Shown in pieces: positions 14,045 through 14,384 of a DNA stretch of 14,384 nucleotides; the first letter of the stretch is position 1; each line of letters starts with the position of its first letter. Source of the stretch: an uncultured Oscillospiraceae bacterium (GTDB lineage Bacteria; Bacillota; Clostridia; Oscillospirales; Ruminococcaceae); the NCBI GenBank assembly GCA_900556255.1, contig USNZ01000008.1, positions 1 to 14,384 on the forward strand. Direction: 5' to 3'. The notes beneath the pieces are model-generated. The model was not told the origin of the DNA. It was given only the letters and a program-made list of their open reading frames with translations, and did no database searches. The position numbers and the translations under genes are program-made.

Positions 14045-14260
14045 TCAACCTCCGTTTCCTGTCAGCAGCAGCAGCGCCGTGGACAACAGCACCATAAACA
14101 GGTACAAAACCAGCACCGACGCACACAGTCTGGCACCCTCCCCATACAGGGCGCACAGCCGCCCGCACTGTTTTTGCCCGCCGAAGGACGCAAGCGCCCC
14201 TGCCGCACCAAAGGCCGCCGCATACAAAAAACACTGCAAAAGCCCGGGTGCAAACAGCAT
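14045..14260 (-). pseudogene. spoIIIAE: C-terminal remnant of SpoIIIAE
   Basis: A 71-codon open frame directly before spoIIIAF, where spoIIIAE belongs. The protein is hydrophobic with segments FLYAAAFGAAGALASF and ASVLVLYLFMVLLSTALLLL around QKQCGRLCALYGEGARL. This resembles the last membrane helices of SpoIIIAE, in which a basic DKR-type turn precedes a final long helix. Full SpoIIIAE is about 390 residues, so some 320 residues are missing. An in-frame TAG lies just upstream at about 14294-14296, inside a different gene, and no ribosome binding site precedes the ATG. The first codons also form one arm of a hairpin (14237-14271). It ends TGA overlapping TTG as TTGA. The best reading is a broken gene at a rearrangement or assembly join; a real small membrane protein is less likely. 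Confidence 0.6.
14049..14053 (-). promoter_or_regulatory. Ribosome binding site deciding the spoIIIAF start
   Basis: GGAGG on the - strand (14053-14049) in the last codons of the spoIIIAE remnant. It touches the first TTG (14048) and stands 9 bases before the second TTG (14039), supporting the second. Confidence 0.6.
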
Positions 14261-14271
14261 CCGGGCTTTTG
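14237..14271 (-). terminator. Possible terminator / inverted repeat at the gene junction
   Basis: 15-pair stem (14237-14251 with 14257-14271) with one G-T pair at position 12 and a five-base loop. It stands 14 bases after the stop of the right-edge gene. On the - strand a run of six T (14231-14226) follows only after five other bases, so as a terminator it is imperfect. It also overlaps the first codons of the spoIIIAE remnant, so it may instead mark a recombination or assembly join. Confidence 0.55.
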
Positions 14272-14285
14272 GGTATGAGCATATA

Positions 14286-14384
14286 TTAGCGGACTAAGAC
14301 ATCTGTGATCTCGCCGATATACATGGTGTGCATATCGCCATCCGCATACCACTTGTCTGCGATGGTCGGATCAATGAACTGATC
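14286..14384 (-). CDS. Probable flavin reductase-like protein, last 32 codons (5' end outside window)
   Basis: The frame is open from the right edge to a TAA at 14288-14286. The visible tail reads DPTIADKWYADGDMHTM followed by YIGEITDVLVR. The pattern of a short acidic ADGDMHT turn before a final YIGEI strand is what I associate with the C-terminus of flavin reductase-like (FMN-binding) proteins of clostridia; with only 32 residues this is a tentative family call. It is not part of SpoIIIAE, SpoIIIAD or any spoIIIA gene. It lies in the same direction as the spo genes, 25 bases before the remnant, with a hairpin between. Codon use and GC content look like the rest of the window. Confidence 0.5.
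   Translation of the reverse strand, partial: DQFIDPTIADKWYADGDMHTMYIGEITDVLVR

Overview
The window is a dense, GC-rich, almost entirely single-direction stretch of a bacterial chromosome. The gene content points to a low-redundancy member of the class Clostridia, most likely a GC-rich gut lineage of the Ruminococcaceae/Oscillospiraceae (Faecalibacterium/Gemmiger/Subdoligranulum-like). The reasons are spoIIIA genes next to the asp23-nusB-xseAB-ispA-dxs-tlyA-nadK-argR-recN block, purine-rich GGAGG-type ribosome binding sites and many 1-4 base stop/start overlaps. The lineage is an inference; the gene order is seen directly.

Layout. Left edge, + strand: the C-terminal part of a glutamine-dependent NAD+ synthase (nadE) ending at 772, followed by a strong symmetrical hairpin terminator (781-822). 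Everything else reads leftwards (- strand). In transcription order from the right edge: the last 32 codons of a probable flavin reductase-like protein (14286-14384); a truncated remnant of spoIIIAE (14045-14260); spoIIIAF, spoIIIAG and spoIIIAH (12470-14039); a promoter and structured leader (12338-12456); then a long operon asp23-like, nusB, a Kae1/TsaD-like paralogue, xseA, xseB, ispA, a divergent PAP2 membrane protein, dxs, tlyA, nadK, argR, recN, araD and cobO, which runs into the shared terminator.

How the genes work together. The long operon is a housekeeping cluster: transcription antitermination (nusB), exonuclease VII (xseAB), isoprenoid precursor and prenyl diphosphate synthesis (dxs, ispA, perhaps with the PAP2-like protein), RNA methylation (tlyA), NADP synthesis (nadK), arginine control (argR) and recombinational repair (recN). 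The trailing pair, L-ribulose-5-phosphate 4-epimerase (araD) and corrinoid adenosyltransferase (cobO), is not part of the classical cluster. It sits where Bacillus has spoIVB-spo0A.

What stands out. (1) The spoIIIA operon is cut off inside spoIIIAE and joined to an unrelated gene end across a near-perfect inverted repeat, while AF-AG-AH remain open. (2) The leader of the housekeeping operon folds into two nested stems whose loop carries a 17-base match to the 3' half of type I-C CRISPR repeats as I remember them. (3) A Kae1/TsaD paralogue keeping the metal-ligand pattern occupies the folD position. (4) An extended -10 promoter lies in an AT-rich patch inside xseA. No tRNA, rRNA, insertion sequence, CRISPR array or phage gene was seen.
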